From the NCBI RefSeq assembly GCF_030272615.1, contig NC_081405.1, positions 312,309,235 to 312,373,234 of the forward strand: 64,000 nucleotides of DNA, written 5' to 3'. The DNA comes from Cryptomeria japonica. Its lineage: Eukaryota > Streptophyta > Pinopsida > Cupressales > Cupressaceae. The notes below the pieces were generated by a model. It ran no database searches, had not been told where the DNA came from, and saw nothing but the letters and a program-made list of their open reading frames with translations. Both the position numbers and the translations under genes were made by a program. This document shows, in pieces, positions 36,851 through 48,025 of this stretch. How positions within the stretch are numbered: the first letter of the stretch is position 1; each line of letters starts with the position of its first letter.

Positions 36851-38333
36851 TGTTGGCATTTCAATTAGGATATTGAGAAGGTTGTTGATGATTATGGATA
36901 TAACTGATTAAGGATGTTTACTGTCTTAATATTATTATTTTGTCATTGATTTTCTAATTCAGTATGATGTTGCCATATCTTAAGAAGTATGATTTGATGA
37001 GTATAAAGATGTCGGTAAAAGACACAGAAAGAATGTGATGAATAAGGGGAGGAACAAATTATTCAATGGGCAACTATTACCGAGTTAGACAATGATGAGA
37101 TCATGATGTTTAGATTGTTTTGATATCCTACATATGTTGTTGATTATAAGGTTAATACTATACTATATTACCGAGCAAAGAACCTAGTCAGTAAACCCTA
37201 ACGAACCTAGTCGGTAAACCCTAAGGTTATTGTTATCGGTTAATGAAGGAAGAATGTCTACCAAGTGAAGTTTAGTATATACCGAGTTGCAACCGAGCTG
37301 TAATAGAATGCATTAAATGATTAAAAGTGTTATTTAATGAAGGAAGTTGATGAGCTAGAATTGATTAAATGATTGGTATGTCATGCATGAAGTTTGTTAA
37401 GAATCTATGACAATGGAAGATCGACAGAAAGATCTATAGTGCATATTGAACCGCAATACCTTAGCACAAGTTCCAAGAAATGTATGCAAGTTCCAAGGTG
37501 AGGTAAAATGTTTTCAAATCGAAGGATACATTGAACCTGGTCAAGGTTGAAGATCTAATGGCTATGATTGATCATGGGATATGTGATCAAGGAGATTAAG
37601 CGGTTAGCAAATTGTTTATAAATAAGGAACTGTTGATAAACAATGCATGCAGGCAAGTGTATGCACAGGGATGCTACATAGTGATTACCGAGCACATAAG
37701 CTTGAAGACCTGTTTGAATAATAGAGTATAGAGCCCAACAGAGGGACAAGATAAGTCCTATGACTAGATTGTATTGAGCAAATAAGAATCTGCTTTAGCA
37801 TTTTAGATGTGAAGTTACAGATAGATTTTTATTACTGTTATTTTATGAAGTGACATAAAATCTCTTAACTGAGTGGACTTAACAGTCTTATTTGTAAAAC
37901 CCTCTAGCAAGGTGACATTCTGATTGAGTGTTTGAAATCCTTTAACAAGGTCACCTCTAACAAGGTGAAGACCCTAACAGATCTGAGGGAAAACCCTTAA
38001 CTGGGTCACATCTGGCAATGTGTTTGTAATCTTTAACAAGATTTTATTTTAACCAAGCATACTCTAGAAGAGTATATTTCTTAGTGGATCTGAAATCCTA
38101 CAGTGGTTTCTCCCTATTTGGGTTTCCACGTTAAATCTAGTGTTATGAGTGTTATGATGTTTATATGCATATGAGTTTGCATGTTTAGCAGTTTTGGTTA
38201 TATTGTTGAAGTATATGTTACCGAGGTTGAATCTATTATTTTTATGGAAGATTAAGTTTTTATGATTCACCCCCCCCCCACTCTCATCTTGTTAGCTTGG
38301 CATCTATACTTACATTAAGTATCAGAACTATCA
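36851..38333 (+). repeat. Copia-1 3' LTR
   Basis: Starts TGTTGGCATTTCAATTAGG and ends ACTATCA. It has a TATAAATAA box at 37,617-37,625. Relative to the 5' LTR it lacks a short segment near 36,950 and carries a duplicated GAACCTAGTC-GTAAACCCTAA block near 37,180-37,225. Confidence 0.92.
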
Positions 38334-38467
38334 ATTTAAATATATATATTAATGAAAGTTCATTAACTATATATTAAAAATATAATAAAACAAATGAAAA
38401 TTAAAATAAAACAAATTAAATAAAGTGGCAGGTGAAGTTTAAGTTTTAAGAGAATTAAATGATAAAG

Positions 38468-38539
38468 AGGGTGGTTGATAGTAATATCGAGCACCCCCCT
38501 TAATAAAAGGGATGGGTCGGTATTACCACTGACCACCCT
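38468..38539. repeat. Imperfect palindrome in Gypsy-1 5' LTR
   Basis: The arm AGGGTGGTTGATAGTAATAT pairs imperfectly with ATTACCACTGACCACCCT around a short AATAA-containing centre. The same structure is in the 3' LTR at 43,879-43,950. Confidence 0.7.
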
Positions 38540-39110
38540 CCTCCCTTTTTAATATTTCATACTCCATGTTGTAGGCCGAATGTGGTGGGAGGTAAACTAA
38601 AGGTAAGTCATTTAAATGGAAACACCATCGATTACCATCTCTCCTCCCATTTAAATAAGCTACACCACGTTGCAATAAAAACCGATCAATTTGCAACCAC
38701 TCTAAAAAGATATGAGGTGGTAGGGATTAATGTAGAGGTAGGAATTAATGTAGGAATTAATTTGGAAAGTAACGTGGTTCACCAGCCCATGTAAACCCAT
38801 CGATATCCACCGTCATCGACATGTATAAAGTTAGTTATTTAACTTGCATGTTTTAAGGAAGTCATTTTTAGTAAGTTGACTTAGTATAGGAGTTAAAAGC
38901 CACATGGATAATCTATAGATATGGACTTAACCACTTTAGAGGTGTGGTGTCACATAAGAAGTTAATGGATAACTTTGCATGTGAACACATAAGAATTCAA
39001 AACCATTTAGGACTATTATGTTGCAATAAAACCTTGAGTGGTGTCATTTAGAATCAATCCACCACTAAGAGAGATAGCCCGAAAGTAGGAAAGAGGGTAG
39101 ATGACAACAC

Positions 39111-39120
39111 TATATATAGA
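39111..39120 (+). promoter_or_regulatory. TATA-like box in Gypsy-1 5' LTR
   Basis: TATATATAGA followed by purine-rich sequence, in the second half of the LTR where the promoter is expected. The 3' LTR copy is at 44,526-44,535. Confidence 0.5.
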
Positions 39121-41320
39121 CCATTGAGTTGGAAGAGAAGGGGGAGGTGAGATGCAACGAAGGATAAGAGAATGGAATGAAGAAGAGAAGGTAGGAAAAT
39201 ATATAGAGGAAGATAGCAAATAGCAAGTTCGAGCAGAGAGAAATAAAGAAAAAGAGAGCAAGATAGAGGAGAGCAAGAACGTAGAAGAGTGACAAGAGAT
39301 TAGGGAGAATGGAATAGTGGAGCTTTTGATGTGTTTACGATCAAGTCATAAAAGATCAATGATGATCATCTCCGATTTAGTGTCGAACTTAGGGGTTACG
39401 CTCTTGAATGAGTGTTAATTACTTTATTATTATCAGAGAAATTCTCAAAATATAGAAAGGGTAAGGACTCGGAATAGAGATCTCATGAGTTAGAAGAATG
39501 TCGAGGTGGAAAGTATTGGAACCCGGACGTATTGCAGATAGTTTGAAGTTATCAAGGATCGTAATAGCCATGGATCGCATTTCTTGAGGTAGGCTCAAAT
39601 CTAGTATGTTTTGTTGAAAGGATTTAAGAGATTAAGAATGATCTAGATTTATATTTATGAAATAGTTAGAGTCACAATATCAATCAATTTATTACCATCA
39701 TGCAAGTATAGATGCATTAATGATATATTTCATGAAAGTTGGTAGATTAAACTTAATGAAACTCTTAGAAAATTAGATCACCCAATCCTTTAGAAACAAA
39801 GTCAGAGGATAGAGAGTGAAACTCTGAAATTGAACTATGAAAAACATGAAACATTAGGTTTATGACTTATTAAATAGTGTATTAATATAGTTGTAATTCT
39901 TATTTTCTGGAAGTCTTAATTTGAAAGCTGTTTATGCATTTTGTTATTTTAAGAAAAGATTGTCTGTATTAGGATCTTGTGTAAATGGTGTTTTCAGTCA
40001 AGTTTAAATTTTGTTGCAATTCTGGTTGAGTTGTCATTGTGTCCTATGTTATTATATTTCCTTGGTTAGGTGTTGATGTATAACCTTATTGATGTGAGCC
40101 ATTGTGTGTTTTGTTGAAATGGTCAATCTTTGGTTAGTGATTGTGTATCCTTCACCTGTGGTTTGTCAGGATTAGGTATGGTTGTCTGTTTCACCATAGA
40201 GTTCTTGTAGAGAGACCTTTCTTGTAGTGTCCTATGAGAGAGAGTGGCTTTCAAGCGGGGGTCGTGTCCGAAGTGGATGATAGGATAACTCATCGGAAGT
40301 CAGATAAAAAGTGATAACCTAATAATTGATTAGGGGGTGGTTAGAATAAATATTAATTAAGATAATGTGCCTCGTGCATGGGTGTAGTGCTTGTACAGGG
40401 CTCATAATGTTACGAGAAGGCCTGGAATGGAAAACTTACCACCTTGTCTTCATGAAAGGATTGGTAGGGTCTACATGAAACTTAGTTGGAGCCGAAAGCC
40501 GAGAGAGGTTACCAGGACAGAGAGCCGGGACCTAGGAGGTTGTACCATGGTATCCATCTTAAGCTATGTGATGACACTCTCTCCTTAGAGTCACTAGTGT
40601 TTATGAGTTGAGTCACATGGATGTTTGTAGAGTCTTGTAGTCCTTTCATACTTGTCTTACTTTTCTTGCTTGAGGGTTTTCTACTATCTCCTAAGACGGT
40701 GGGGTGGTTCCATTTTGGGATCACATGGTTGGGTGGTAGTGCCATTTCCCATCAGATGTTCTGGAATGTATCTTCAGGCGAGGAAGGGCTTTGCTGGTGT
40801 ATTCTTGGTTTGTGATTCATGTACCAGCTCATGTTCGTGAGCATTGTTTAGTTGAGACCTTGTGGTCATTGTATCAACTTTTATGTAACCTTGATATTGT
40901 AACTTTGTAATCCATGGTATTTGTGGTAACCATGTATTTATGGATTTTGTAAAACGTAATCATTGGAATGTTTGTTATTTCAATTGCCTTAATCTTTTGT
41001 ATATATGATCTATGAGAAATAAATGCATTGGAGTACTTTGATTCTTTCATTATGGAATATGGATGTATGTCTAGTTTTTGTCTTAAGCATTTGATTTTCC
41101 TGTTTAGATGAACAATAGGATTTTCTGTGGTGTTATTATAATCTACGAAGTAATCTTCATTGGTAACCCTTAGGGAATCATGTGTTAGTCTTCCATTGTG
41201 TTATTAGACGTGCAATGGTTATAATTAGTGCACTTGTTCTTTTTAAAAAAAAATTATTACACCCTTTTAGTTGCCTAGTTGTATTGTTTTCCTTTAGGGT
41301 TTCTGGCGGGGCATTACATT

Positions 41321-41332
41321 TGGTATCAAAGC
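41321..41332 (+). promoter_or_regulatory. Gypsy-1 primer binding site
   Basis: TGGTATCAAAGC two bases after the LTR end, one mismatch to the initiator tRNA-Met complement. Confidence 0.88.
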
Positions 41333-41472
41333 GTAAGTTTTCAACACTGGGTACTCTGGGTTTGTAGTGTGCCTATTCAATTTGACCTTTTTTATTAGGT
41401 CTTAATGTTTGTGTTTCCCTTGTTTATCATTGCCATAGATCTGAACCATTTTCTCTTTGAAGTACAAGGTCA

Positions 41473-42312
41473 TGGCTAAGAAAACTAGGGGAAGTGGCCA
41501 GTAGAGTTGGCTACAGCTGTCCATGTTTCCGTAGATGCCTTTGTTCCCAGTTGTGAATTGGATCTAGGAACCATAGTTACTTCAGTTAACCTTTGATTCA
41601 TTCCTTTGGGTGCTTATGGAATTGTGTTGGGAATGGATTGGATATCTTCTCACAGTGCTCGCGTAGACTATCACAAGAAGACAGTGGAGTGTTGAGATGA
41701 CCTTGGTAAGAAAGTGGAGATTGTTGGAGTTAAGAGACCGATATCCCTACGTATGATCTCCGCTATGAAACTTAAGCGGTGCATGTGTAGAGGGTGTCTT
41801 CTTTTTGCAGTTACTCTTGAGGATGTGTATGAGTTAGAGAGTTGAGAAATCGCTCTTGATAGTCACCCTATTCTTTGAGAGTATGTTGATGTGTTTCCAT
41901 TGGATATTCCTGGTATACCTATGAAGTGAGAAATACTCACATTAATTTGGTTCCTGGTGTAGAACCTATTTCGAGAGCCCCATATCAGATGACTAATCAG
42001 GAGTTGAGTGAGTTGAATTTACAGCTAGAGGAATTGTTAGCCAAGGGATTCATTCATCCTAGTGTCTCTCCTTGGGGTACTCTTGTTATCTTTGTTAAGA
42101 AGAAGGATGGTTCTCTTCGGTTATGTATTGATTACCGACAGCTGAATAAGGTAACCATATGGAATCGATATCCATTGCCTCGTATAGATGATCTTTTCGA
42201 TCAGGTAAAAGGGAGCCAAAGTGTTTTTAAGATTGACTTGAAATCTAGATATCATCAGTTGCACATTCAGGATATAGTGAAGATGAGAGATATGTATTCT
42301 TATTTGTTTTAG
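41473..42312 (+). pseudogene. Gypsy-1 remnant polyprotein (gag start, protease end, early RT)
   Basis: ATG 41,473 opens a dozen gag codons (MAKKTRGSGQ), then the sequence jumps to the end of the protease region, with IPLGAYGIVLGMDW near 41,606. After linker sequence (PLDIPGIP near 41,897) the RT begins: [35 protein letters not shown] and [11 protein letters not shown] (42,235-42,270). It stops before the catalytic YxDD block, and the hairpin and polypurine tract follow. Most of gag, the RT core, RNase H and integrase are missing. Stops inside the protease linker add to the damage. Confidence 0.88.
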
Positions 42313-42347
42313 GCTTCTAGGAGTAAGCCTAGTTTTTGGGGGGAGAA
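42310..42347 (+). promoter_or_regulatory. Hairpin and polypurine tract of Gypsy-1
   Basis: TAGGCTT (42,310-42,316) pairs with AAGCCTA (42,325-42,331) over an 8-base loop. The purine tract GGGGGGAGAA (42,338-42,347) abuts the 3' LTR. Confidence 0.8.
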
Positions 42348-45300
42348 TGTAGTACCCCTACTCGTTTGAACTCATATTTTATTTTGGTTGTTTTCAATGG
42401 ATACATTACGATGATTTGTTATTCAGGCTTATATGACATTATTTCATGCTTTATCTAGATATGAGATGCATAACCTATTTGCAGTATTTCAATACTTGTG
42501 ATTTATGGCATTTTATGGATTATTGCTAGGTATTGACACTTTGCTTTATCTATGCAATGTGGAATTATATGTTGTGTGTCTGTGAGTGTATTGGATGGAA
42601 GGGGAAAAATTTCCTTCACTCATTTCAGTGAGACAGGGAATGTCGCAATTCTCCTTAATCAGTGTGTATACCATGTTTTCTATATTGTATATATGCATGT
42701 TTGGTTCGGTGATGCAGGATAATTGCAGGTACAAGTACCATGTAGGTATGGGGTATCGTCTCCACCTCGCTTCACAGGTCTAAGCATGCCTTATATTTTT
42801 TGATGGAAGTGGAGGAGATAGTAGTTGACCCTATTTTATTCAGTTACACTCGTGTGAGTGTCATCAGTTGGTCATCCTGTCAGTTTGTTCGACCTTCGTA
42901 TTTTGTTGTTTGACCTATTATGAGTAATTGCTTGAGGTTTGCTTAGTTTGTGTGTTTAAGGATTTTAATTATTGCATGTTACATTTTATTTGTCTATGAA
43001 GGGTGAAAAATTGTTAATAATGTGAATTAAATAGTGACTCTATAATTTAACATCCTTCGTGTAGAAGTAGGTGAATTATCGAAACTATATTCTATGTTTG
43101 GTTTTCAAAATTATACTATAGTTGTACGTATTTTAAATATTAGGAATCGATTATAAACTTATATATATATTCGAAGGTGAATATAGTTTATGACTAATTA
43201 TATTTATTATTTTAATATGCTTTATGATAAGTTGAAATATTTGAATTCTACGACCTAGCATATAGAATGATTAATCGTTTGTTATATAGATGTAAGTTAA
43301 ATGGTAGACAACTTGATTTTATCGATCACATATATTCGCATATATATAAATTAGTATTATATATTATTATTTATACGTTTAAAGTTTATTATTTACATTG
43401 CAAATTATTATATAGTCGCATTTACTTATATATTGAGAAAGGTAGCGGGTTAGTATAAGCGACTATGTCGCATGGCAGATTGGGAGGTCGATTAGTATTT
43501 TATTTAACTCGGAGCTAAGAAGAGCGACCACTATGAGTTGACATGTGGCATACGACCAACATGTAGGCATAGACCATTAGTTAGATGCAGAAATTTAGAG
43601 GTTTTATCGTAGATACGTGTGTAATTATTGAATATGTAAATAAATTTGTGGAATTTAATTACTTTATGAAAATCCATAATAAATTTTAAATATATAATTA
43701 TAGAAAATGGTTATTAAAGAATTTGTTAAACAAGATTAATGTTTAAATATATATATATATTAATGAAAGGTCATTAACAATATATTAAAAATATAATAAA
43801 ACAAATTAAAATTAAAATAAAACAAATTAAATAAAGTGGCGAATGAAGTTTAAGTTTTAAGAGAATTAAATGATTAAGAGGGTGGTTGATAGTAATATCG
43901 ACCACCCCCCTTAATAAAAGGGAGGGGTTGGTATTACCACCGACCACCCTCCTCCCTTTTTAATATTTCATACTCCATGTTGTAGGCCGAATGCGGTGGG
44001 AGGTAAACTAAAGGTAAGTCGTTTAAAGGGAAACACCATCGATTACCACCTCTCCTCCCATTTAAATAAGCTACACCATGTTGCAATAAAAACTGATCAA
44101 TTTGCAACCATGTCTAAAAAGATATGAGGTGGTAGGGAGTAATGTAGGGGTAGGAATTAATGTAGGAATTAATTTGGAAAGTAACGTGGTTCACCAGCCC
44201 ACGTAAACCCATCAATATCCACCATGATCAACCTGTATAAAGTTAGTTATTTAACTTGCATGTTTTAAGGAAGTCATTTTTAGTAAGTTGACTTAGTATA
44301 GGAGTTAAAAGCCACATGGATAATCTATAGAAATGGACTTAACCACTTTAGAGGCGTGGTGTCACATAAGAAGTTAATGGATAACTTTGCATGTGAACAC
44401 ATAAGAATTCAAAACCATTTAGGACTATTATGTTGCAATAAAACCTTGAGTGGTGTCATTTAGAATCAATCATCCACCACTAAGAGAGATAGCCCGAAAG
44501 TAGGAAAGAGGGTAGATGACAACACTATATATAGACCATTGAGTTGGAAGAGAAGGGGGAGGTGAGATGCAACGAAGGATTAGAGAATGGAATGAAGAAG
44601 AGAAGGTAGGAAAAGATATAGAGGAAGATAGCAAATAGCAAGTTGGAGCAAAGAGAAATAAAGAAAAAGAGAGCAAGATAGAGGAGAGAAAGAACATAGA
44701 AGAGTGACAAGAAGAATGGAATAGTGGAGATTTATGTGTTTATGATCAATTCGTAAAAGATCAACGATGATCATCTCTGATTTAGTGTCGAACTTAGGGG
44801 TTAATCTCTTGAATGAGTATTAATTACTTTATTATTATCAGAGAAATTCTCAAAATATAGAAAGGATGAGGACTCAGAATAGAGATCTCATGAGTTAGAA
44901 GAGCACCAAGGTGGAAAGTATTGGAACCCGGCCATAAGGCAGACAGTTTGAAGTTATCAAGGATCGTAATAGCCACGGATCACGTTTCTTGAGATAGGCT
45001 CAAATCTAGTATGTTTTGTTGAAAGGATTTAAGAGATTAAGAATGACCTAGATTTATATTTATGAAATAGTTAGAGTCACAATATCAATCAATTTATTAC
45101 GATCATGCAAGTATAGATGCATTAATGATATATTTCATGAAAGTTGGTAGATTAAACTTAATGAAACTCTTAGAAAATTAGATCACCCAATCCTTTAGAA
45201 ACAAAGTCAGGGGATAGAGAGAGAAACTCTAAAACTGAACTACGAAAAAGATGAAACATTAGGTTTATGACTTATTAAATAGTGTATTAATATAGTTGTA

Positions 45301-46724
45301 ATTCTTATTTTCTGGAAGTCTTAATTTGAAAGCTATTTATGCATTTTGTTGTTTTAAGAAAGGATTTCCTGTATTAGGATCTTGTGTAAATGGTGTTTTC
45401 AGTCAAGTTTAAATTTCATTGCAATTCTGGTTGAGTTGTCATTGTGTCCTATGTTATTATATTTCCTTGGTCAAGTGTTGATGTATAATCTTATTGATGT
45501 GAGCCATTGTGTGTTTTGTCCAAATGGTCAATCTTTGGTTAGTGATTGTGTATCCTTCACCTGTGGTTTGTCAGGATTAGGTATGGTTGTCTATTTTGCC
45601 ATAGAGTTCTCGTAGAGAGACCTTTCCTGTAGTGTCCTATGAGAGAGAGACTGGCTTTTGAGCGGGGTTTGTGCCCAAAGTGGATGATAGGATAAGCCGT
45701 CAGAAGTCAGATAAAAAGTGATAACCTAATAATTGATTAGGGGTGGTTAGAATAAATATTAATTAAGATAATGTGCCTCGTGCATGGGTGTAGTGCTTGT
45801 ATAGGGCTCATAATGTTACGAGAAGGCTTGGAATGGAAAACTTACCACCTTGTCTTCATGAAAGGATTGGTAGGGTCCGCATGAGACTTAGTTGGAGCCG
45901 AAAGCCGGGATAGGTTACCAGGACAGAGAGCCGAGACCTAGGAGGTTGTACCATGGTATCCATCTTAAGCTATGCAATGACTCTCTCTCCTTAGAGTCAC
46001 TAGTGTTTGTGAGTTGAGTCACATGGATTTTTGCGGAGTCTTGTAGTCCTTTCGTACTTGTCTTACTTTGCTTGCTTGAGGGTTTTCTACTATCTCCTAG
46101 CACGGTGGGGTGGTTCCATTTCGGGATCACATGGTCGGGTGGTAGTGCCATTTCCCATCGGATGTTCTGGAATGTATCTTTAGGTGAGGAAGGGCTTCAC
46201 TGGTGTATTCTTGGTTCGTGATTCATGTACCAGCTCATGTTCATGATCATTGTTCAGTTGAGACCTTGTGGTCATTGTATCAACTTTTATGTAACCTTGA
46301 TATTGTAACTTTGTAATCCATGGTATTTGTGGTAACCATGTATTTATGGATATTGTAAAAGGGAATCATTGGAATGTTTGTTATTTCAGTTGCCTTAATT
46401 TTTTGTATATATGATCTATGAGAAATAAATGCATTGGAGTACTTTGATTCTTTCATTATGGAATATGGATGTATGTGTAGTTTTTTGTCTTAAGCATTTG
46501 ATTTTCCTATTTAGATGAACAATTGGATTTTCTGTGGTGTTATTATAATCTACAAAGTAATCTTCATTGGTAACCCTAAGGAAATTATGTGTTAGTCTTC
46601 CGATGTGTTATTAGACGTGCAATGGTTATAATTAGTGCACTTGTTCTTTTTTAAAAAAAATAGTACACCCTTTTAGTTGCCTAGTTGTATTGTTTTTCTT
46701 TAGGGTTTCTAGCAGGGCATTACA
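42348..46724 (+). repeat. Gypsy-1 3' LTR, 4,377 bp
   Basis: Runs from TGTAGTACCCC to GCATTACA, followed by TGAAA. It is intact and matches the split 5' LTR along its length, including the palindrome (43,879-43,950), TATA box (44,526-44,535) and purine-rich stretch. It has no genes. Confidence 0.93.
43879..43950. repeat. Imperfect palindrome in Gypsy-1 3' LTR
   Basis: Arms of about 33 bases with a short centre, better paired than the 5' LTR copy. A second, weaker inverted pair follows, with GGTGGGAGGTAA near 43,994 and TTACCACCTCTCC near 44,043. Confidence 0.7.
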
Positions 46725-46940
46725 TGAAACTTAACACATCTACTGGTAAAGAAGAAGTTCATCTTCTCACCATAAACCGAGGGTAAACTTGCATGATTTT
46801 CAATTTGTTGTAATACCCCCAAAGGTTACTTTTCAATTGGATGAAGAGTCTCCTACCCGTGGAGTAATAGTTTGTTCTACCGGTGAAGGAATAGTCTCAT
46901 CAACATTCTAATCTCTCTTTCTAATCCATTGTCTTGAAAA

Positions 46941-47945
46941 TTATTGCTTTACCTCATCAACCTTTTCTTTGCCTTTCAAACTAGATCCTTTATGATTTTT
47001 CAGTGAAGTCTTGCTTCTACAAAATTTTACAATATGTCCAATCTTGTTACAAGCATAACAAGTCACATTGTTTTTTTGAATAGTCTTTCCATATCCTATG
47101 CCGGTTTGTGTTCTGCATTGATTAGATAGGTGCCCAAATCTTCCACAAACATAACATCTTACATTCTTTCTGCAATTTTCTGAATTGTGACCAATTTTGT
47201 TGCATTTGGAACATTGATCGGTGGGTGCATTGATGTTCAAATTGTTTCTAGATCTACACTGATTTGCTCTATGACCATATTTGTTGCAGTTAAAGAATTT
47301 CCCATTAAATTTGTAGGCATTAGGTTTTCTTATTGGTTTACTATGATCATGATTGTTTGTAGTATCGGAACTTTCACCAACTTCAAATCCAAGTCCATTA
47401 GTGTCTCCATTAGGTTTCTGAGTTTTCAGCATACCATCAAGTTCTTCTAAACTTTTCTTGAATTTTTCTTCGTGTTGATTTGCAATAGCCAACTCATTTT
47501 CTAAAAATTCCTTCTATCTCATAAGTTTAGTTTTATCATGTTCCATGTGAATCAGATCTATCTTTAACATATCACTTTCATGACTGATTTTTAGATTTTC
47601 ATTTCCAGCATCATTGAGTCTTCTAGTCAAGTCATCTTCATTCTTTTTTCTAACTTCAATGTCTTTACAAAATCTCATAGTCATGTCTTGCATTTCATTC
47701 CTCAAGGTCATGTTTTCTTGCCTCATCTTGCTTACGAGCTTATTAAGAGTTTCCTTTTCATCATCATTACTCTGCATCTTCTCATGAAGTTCTCTTCTTT
47801 TGTTTCTAACAATAGTGAGATTCTCTTGAAGTCCTTGAATGAATTCTTGTGTAGTCTTTAAATCATCTTAAAGTTTGATATTCTTCAACTTTTCTGCATC
47901 AAAGTCTGCAAGAGCTCCTTCTAATTGCTTTCTCAATTTTTCCAT
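46941..47945 (-). pseudogene. Elem-N ORF1: coiled-coil and zinc-knuckle gag-like protein
   Basis: One minus-strand frame from ATG 47,945 to the stop at 46,941, 334 codons with two in-frame stops (near 47,871 and at 47,511). About the first 160 residues are charged heptad-rich coiled coil (KMRQENMTLRNEMQ, DLTRRLNDAGNENLK). The C-terminal half has four CCHC-type knuckles: a first with its leading cysteine lost (NCNKYGHRANQC), then CSKCNKIGHNSENC, CYVCGRFGHLSNQC and CYACNKIGHIVKFC. Such knuckles bind RNA in retroelement gag proteins. It lies about 60 bases after the primer site, the gag position. No protease follows. Confidence 0.78.
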
Positions 47946-48001
47946 CTATACCGATGTCAGAATTTTCCTCAGGCTATTAGGGTTTTGAAAATAGAGGACT
48001 A

Positions 48002-48014
48002 GGCTCTGATACCA
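48002..48014 (-). promoter_or_regulatory. Elem-N primer binding site
   Basis: TGGTATCAGAGCC on the minus strand, a perfect initiator tRNA-Met complement. It lies about 11 bases after the likely LTR end, a slightly long spacer. Confidence 0.88.
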
Positions 48015-48025
48015 ATTTTTAGGAT

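Larger units (their letters stand above)
30772..38333 (+). mobile_element. Copia-1: complete but dead Ty1-copia element
   Basis: Two LTRs of about 1.47-1.48 kb (30,772-32,243 and 36,851-38,333), a tRNA-Met primer site, one gag-pol frame in the usual copia order, and a polypurine tract. The 5' LTR begins TATTGGCATTTC where the 3' LTR has TGTTGGCATTTC. No clean 5-bp duplication is visible: the left junction holds a short filler and part of the target sequence appears on both sides. Several stops and two shifts kill the polyprotein. Confidence 0.92.
29295..41318 (+). repeat. Gypsy-1 5' LTR (split by Copia-1)
   Basis: LTR parts at 29,295-about 30,742 and 38,334-41,318 are colinear with the intact 3' LTR (42,348-46,724). 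It contains no genes. The polypurine-type purine run at 39,120-39,300 produces phantom minus-strand frames. The 3' end TTACA (41,314-41,318) is followed by the primer site. Confidence 0.9.
29295..46724 (+). mobile_element. Gypsy-1: deletion derivative of a Ty3-gypsy element, with nested Copia-1
   Basis: Bounded by perfect TGAAA duplications (29,290-29,294 and 46,725-46,729). Both LTRs start TGTAGTACCCC and end GGGCATTACA. The total is 17.4 kb, of which about 7.6 kb is Copia-1 inside the 5' LTR. The internal region is only about 1.03 kb (41,319-42,347): a primer site, scraps of gag, protease and early RT, then hairpin and polypurine tract. It cannot replicate by itself. The LTR start and tRNA-Met primer point to a chromovirus of the Tekay/Del kind, an inference from termini only. 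Confidence 0.92.

Noticed and set aside
39016-39295. Minus-strand serine/leucine/phenylalanine-rich frames, repeated at 44,470-44,774
   Set aside because: They reflect the purine-rich plus strand of the Gypsy-1 LTRs, where no coding is expected.
40391-40840. Short frames repeated in both Gypsy-1 LTRs
   Set aside because: They are shared only because the LTRs are duplicates, and they contain no conserved domain.
46941-47945. Cellular CCHC-type zinc-finger gene
   Set aside because: Its position just after a tRNA-Met primer site and an LTR fits a retroelement gag-like ORF better, and in-frame stops exclude a live gene.
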